Shown in pieces: positions 6,411 to 8,438 of a DNA stretch of 8,438 bases; position 1 is the first letter of the stretch; each line of letters starts with the position of its first letter. The notes below the pieces were generated by a model. It was given only the letters and a program-made list of their open reading frames with translations, had not been told where the DNA came from and ran no database searches. This DNA comes from Microcella sp. (GTDB lineage Bacteria; Actinomycetota; Actinomycetes; Actinomycetales; Microbacteriaceae). Made by a program: the position numbers and the translations under genes. The stretch is from positions 1 to 8,438 of the forward strand of contig JAIWOM010000056.1 of assembly GCA_020216895.1 (NCBI GenBank), written 5' to 3'.

Positions 6411-7877
6411 ATGACCTCGACGACCGCCGTCGGCCTGCGCAGCGAGCGCGGCCCGATCCTGCTCGCGATCATGGTCACGACCGGCCTGGTCGCGATCGAC
6501 GCGACGATCCTCGCCACCGCGGTGCCGACGCTGGTCGCCGAGCTGGGATCGTTCGAGCTGTTCCCCTGGCTGTTCTCGATCTACCTGCTCGCGCAGGCCG
6601 TCTCGACGCCGCTGTTCGCCAAGTTCAGCGACATGATCGGTCGCAAGCCGATCATCCTGATCGGCATCGGCCTGTTCCTGCTCGGCTCGATCCTGTGCGG
6701 TCTCGCCTGGAGCATGCCCGCGCTCATCGCCTTCCGCGCCGTGCAGGGCATCGGCGCCGGGGCGATCGGACCCATGGCGATCACGATCGCCGGCGACATC
6801 TACACCGTCGAGGAGCGCGCGAAGGTGCAGGGCTACATCGCGAGCGTCTGGGCCGCCTCCGCCGTCATCGGCCCGACCCTCGGCGGCCTCTTCGCCGAGC
6901 TGGACGCCTGGCGCTGGATCTTCTTCATCAACATCCCGCTGTGCGTGCTGGCGGCGTGGATGCTGATCCGATCCCTGCACGAGACCGTCGAGCACCGCCC
7001 CCACCGGGTCGATGTTCTCGGGGCGCTGCTGCTGACCGGCTCGCTCGGGCTGCTGCTGGTCGGCGTGCTCCAGGGAGGTGTCTCCTGGGCGTGGGCCTCC
7101 TGGCAGAGCGCGGTCGCCTTCGGTGTCGGGGCGGTGCTGCTCGTCGCGTTCGTGGGCGCCGAGCGCCGGGCCGCCGAGCCGATCCTGCCGGGCTGGGTGT
7201 TCTCGCGGCGGCTGCTGCTGGCGACGACGCTCGTCTCGGTCGGGGTCGGGGCGATCCTCATCGGGCTGGCCTCCTACGTGCCGGTCGCCCTCGAGGGGGC
7301 GCTCGGGGTCTCGCCGCTTGTCGCCGGCCTCGCCCTCGCGGCGCTGACGATCGGCTGGCCGATCTCGGCCGCGCTCTCGGGCCGGCTCTACCTGCGGCTC
7401 GGCTTCCGCATCACGGTGCTGATCGGCATGGTGCTCGTGCTGGCGGGTACCGGCCTTCTCGCCGCATTCGCCGCGACCCCGTCGGTCGCGCTCTCGGCGG
7501 TCGCCTGCTTCGTCACCGGGCTGGGGCTCGGGCTCGTGGCCACCCCGTCGCTCATCGCCGCCCAGGCCAGCGTCGAGTGGAACGAGCGGGGCGTCGTCAC
7601 CGGCACCAACCTCTTCGCCCGGGCCGTCGGCCAGGCGGTGGCCGTCGCGATCTTCGGTGCCGTCGCGAACACGATCTACCGGGCGGCCGGCGGCGGGGGC
7701 GTGCTGGGCGAGGGGGCTGGCGCAGTCGTCGACCCGATCGCGATCGTCCCCGCCTCGCAGGCGGTCTTCGTCGGGGCGCTGCTGTGCGCCACCATCACGG
7801 CGGCCCTCTCGACAACCATGCCGCGCGACCGACCCGGCACCCCGGCCCCCGCGCCCGCCGCCACAATGGGGGAATGA
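6411..7877 (+). CDS. MFS exporter, DHA2 (EmrB/QacA)-like, about 14 membrane segments
   Basis: This is a proton-coupled inner-membrane exporter of the major facilitator superfamily, in the drug:H+ antiporter type with 14 helices. The 488-residue protein shows motif D1 with Asp30 (AIDATILATAVP), motif A after helix 2 (KFSDMIGRK, 71-79), motif B with Arg109 (FRAVQGIGAGAIGP), and motif C in helix 5 ending GPTLGG (154-159), which marks antiporters. Hydrophobic blocks count to about 14, with a Pro/Ala tail from about 468. I chose ATG 6411 because the -10 TATGGT sits seven bases before it; an ATG at 6399 lies inside that -10 and has no ribosome binding site. The stop overlaps the mazG start as ATGA, so the two are likely cotranscribed and coupled. 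The substrate is unknown; drug, dye or a metabolite are all possible. Confidence 0.9.
   Translation: MTSTTAVGLRSERGPILLAIMVTTGLVAIDATILATAVPTLVAELGSFELFPWLFSIYLLAQAVSTPLFAKFSDMIGRKPIILIGIGLFLLGSILCGLAWSMPALIAFRAVQGIGAGAIGPMAITIAGDIYTVEERAKVQGYIASVWAASAVIGPTLGGLFAELDAWRWIFFINIPLCVLAAWMLIRSLHETVEHRPHRVDVLGALLLTGSLGLLLVGVLQGGVSWAWASWQSAVAFGVGAVLLVAFVGAERRAAEPILPGWVFSRRLLLATTLVSVGVGAILIGLASYVPVALEGALGVSPLVAGLALAALTIGWPISAALSGRLYLRLGFRITVLIGMVLVLAGTGLLAAFAATPSVALSAVACFVTGLGLGLVATPSLIAAQASVEWNERGVVTGTNLFARAVGQAVAVAIFGAVANTIYRAAGGGGVLGEGAGAVVDPIAIVPASQAVFVGALLCATITAALSTTMPRDRPGTPAPAPAATMGE
7862..7867 (+). promoter_or_regulatory. Possible -10 box for leaderless mazG
   Basis: CACAAT lies six bases before the mazG ATG at 7874 and differs from TANNNT at the first base. 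The intervening GGGGGA directly abuts the ATG, too close to act well as a Shine-Dalgarno site. No -35 is evident. This could give mazG its own transcript besides read-through from the exporter gene. Confidence 0.3.
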
Positions 7878-8438
7878 CCGAACCCGCGTCGCCCGCGCTG
7901 CCGCCCGCGCAGCCCCACCCCCAGCTCGATCAGCTGATCGCGGTGCTCGCGCACCTGCGCGCTCCGGGCGGCTGCGCCTGGGATGCGGAGCAGACGCACG
8001 AGAGCCTGACCCGGTACCTCGTCGAGGAGGCGCACGAGCTGCTCGACGCGATCGAGCACGGCACGCCCGACGATGTGCTCGAAGAGCTCGGCGACGTGCT
8101 CTACCAGGTGCTCTTCCACGCCGACATCGCCGCCGCCCGCAGCGAGGATGCGTTCACGATCGAGGACGTCGCCGCCCGCGCGACGGCGAAGATGGTCGGT
8201 CGCCACCCGCACGTCTTCGGCGATGTCGTCGCCGACACCGCCGACGAGGTCGCCGCCAACTGGGACACCTGGAAGCGGCAGGAGAAGCCGGCCCGCATCT
8301 CGGTACTCGATGGTGTGCCCCGGGGGCTGCCCGCGCTGCAGCGGGCCGACAAGCTGCTCGGCAAGGCGGGCGACGTCGGGTACCTGCCGGCCGTTCCCGC
8401 GGTCGTGGCGCCCGCGGACGAGCGCGCGCTCGGGGAGC
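7874..8438 (+). CDS. mazG: Nucleoside triphosphate pyrophosphohydrolase MazG (partial at right edge)
   Basis: MazG hydrolyses NTPs and dNTPs, including damaged or non-canonical ones, to the monophosphate and pyrophosphate, cleaning the nucleotide pool. The first 188 residues are present and the frame is open to the window's end. After a Pro/Ala-rich lead of about 17 residues comes LRAPGGCAWDAEQTHESL (28-45). The metal-binding EExxE motif follows at Glu51, Glu52 and Glu55, and the ExxD motif at Glu71 and Asp74 (EELGDVLYQVLFHAD). Then come the family's RHPHVFGD and NWDTWKRQEK segments. This EExxE-ExxD helical arrangement is diagnostic of the MazG fold. The ATG overlaps the exporter's TGA by four bases, indicating translational coupling. 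In other actinobacteria, such as M. tuberculosis, mazG lies directly near mfd, so its place here fits. Confidence 0.95.
   Translation, partial: MTEPASPALPPAQPHPQLDQLIAVLAHLRAPGGCAWDAEQTHESLTRYLVEEAHELLDAIEHGTPDDVLEELGDVLYQVLFHADIAAARSEDAFTIEDVAARATAKMVGRHPHVFGDVVADTADEVAANWDTWKRQEKPARISVLDGVPRGLPALQRADKLLGKAGDVGYLPAVPAVVAPADERALGE

Noticed and set aside
6393..7004. Minus-strand frame extending the protease N-terminus by about 200 residues
   Set aside because: It is antisense to the exporter's membrane segments, is highly hydrophilic and repetitive, and carries no recognisable domain; the protease fits its family from 6392.

Overview
This is a high-GC window that reads as the chromosome of an actinobacterium, most likely of the family Microbacteriaceae. 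Three things suggest this: the coding bias is strongly GC-rich at third codon positions; the housekeeping order rplY-pth-(…)-mfd-(…)-mazG is typical of Actinomycetota; and several genes appear to start leaderless, with a TANNNT -10 box six to eight bases before the start codon. The family assignment is an inference from style and gene order, not from a database match.

Layout from left to right: the 3' half of a gluconokinase gene (cut by the left edge); a 144-bp gap with a UUCG-loop hairpin and the leader of rplY; rplY, encoding ribosomal protein bL25 of the long Ctc type; a 63-bp gap with two competing hairpins; pth (peptidyl-tRNA hydrolase); a roughly 220-bp gap holding a perfect 18-bp inverted repeat and a probable mfd promoter; mfd (transcription-repair coupling factor); a CPBP-family intramembrane metalloprotease gene on the minus strand, whose 3' end overlaps the end of mfd; a DHA2-like MFS exporter diverging from it across only 18 bp; and mazG, whose ATG overlaps the exporter's TGA and which runs off the right edge.

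Functionally, rplY and pth are translation genes (5S rRNA-binding protein, and rescue of tRNA from dropped peptidyl-tRNA). Mfd removes RNA polymerase stalled at DNA lesions and recruits UvrA. MazG destroys non-canonical nucleoside triphosphates. Mfd and MazG are therefore both genome-maintenance functions. The membrane protease and exporter sit between them as a divergent pair. Nothing here shows that they act together or with the housekeeping genes.

I see no tRNA or rRNA, no CRISPR array, no recognisable transposase or phage gene, and no clear novel multi-gene system. The most interesting items are non-coding: the inverted repeat upstream of mfd, the 18-bp divergent gap with overlapping -10 boxes, and the repeated leaderless-start pattern.
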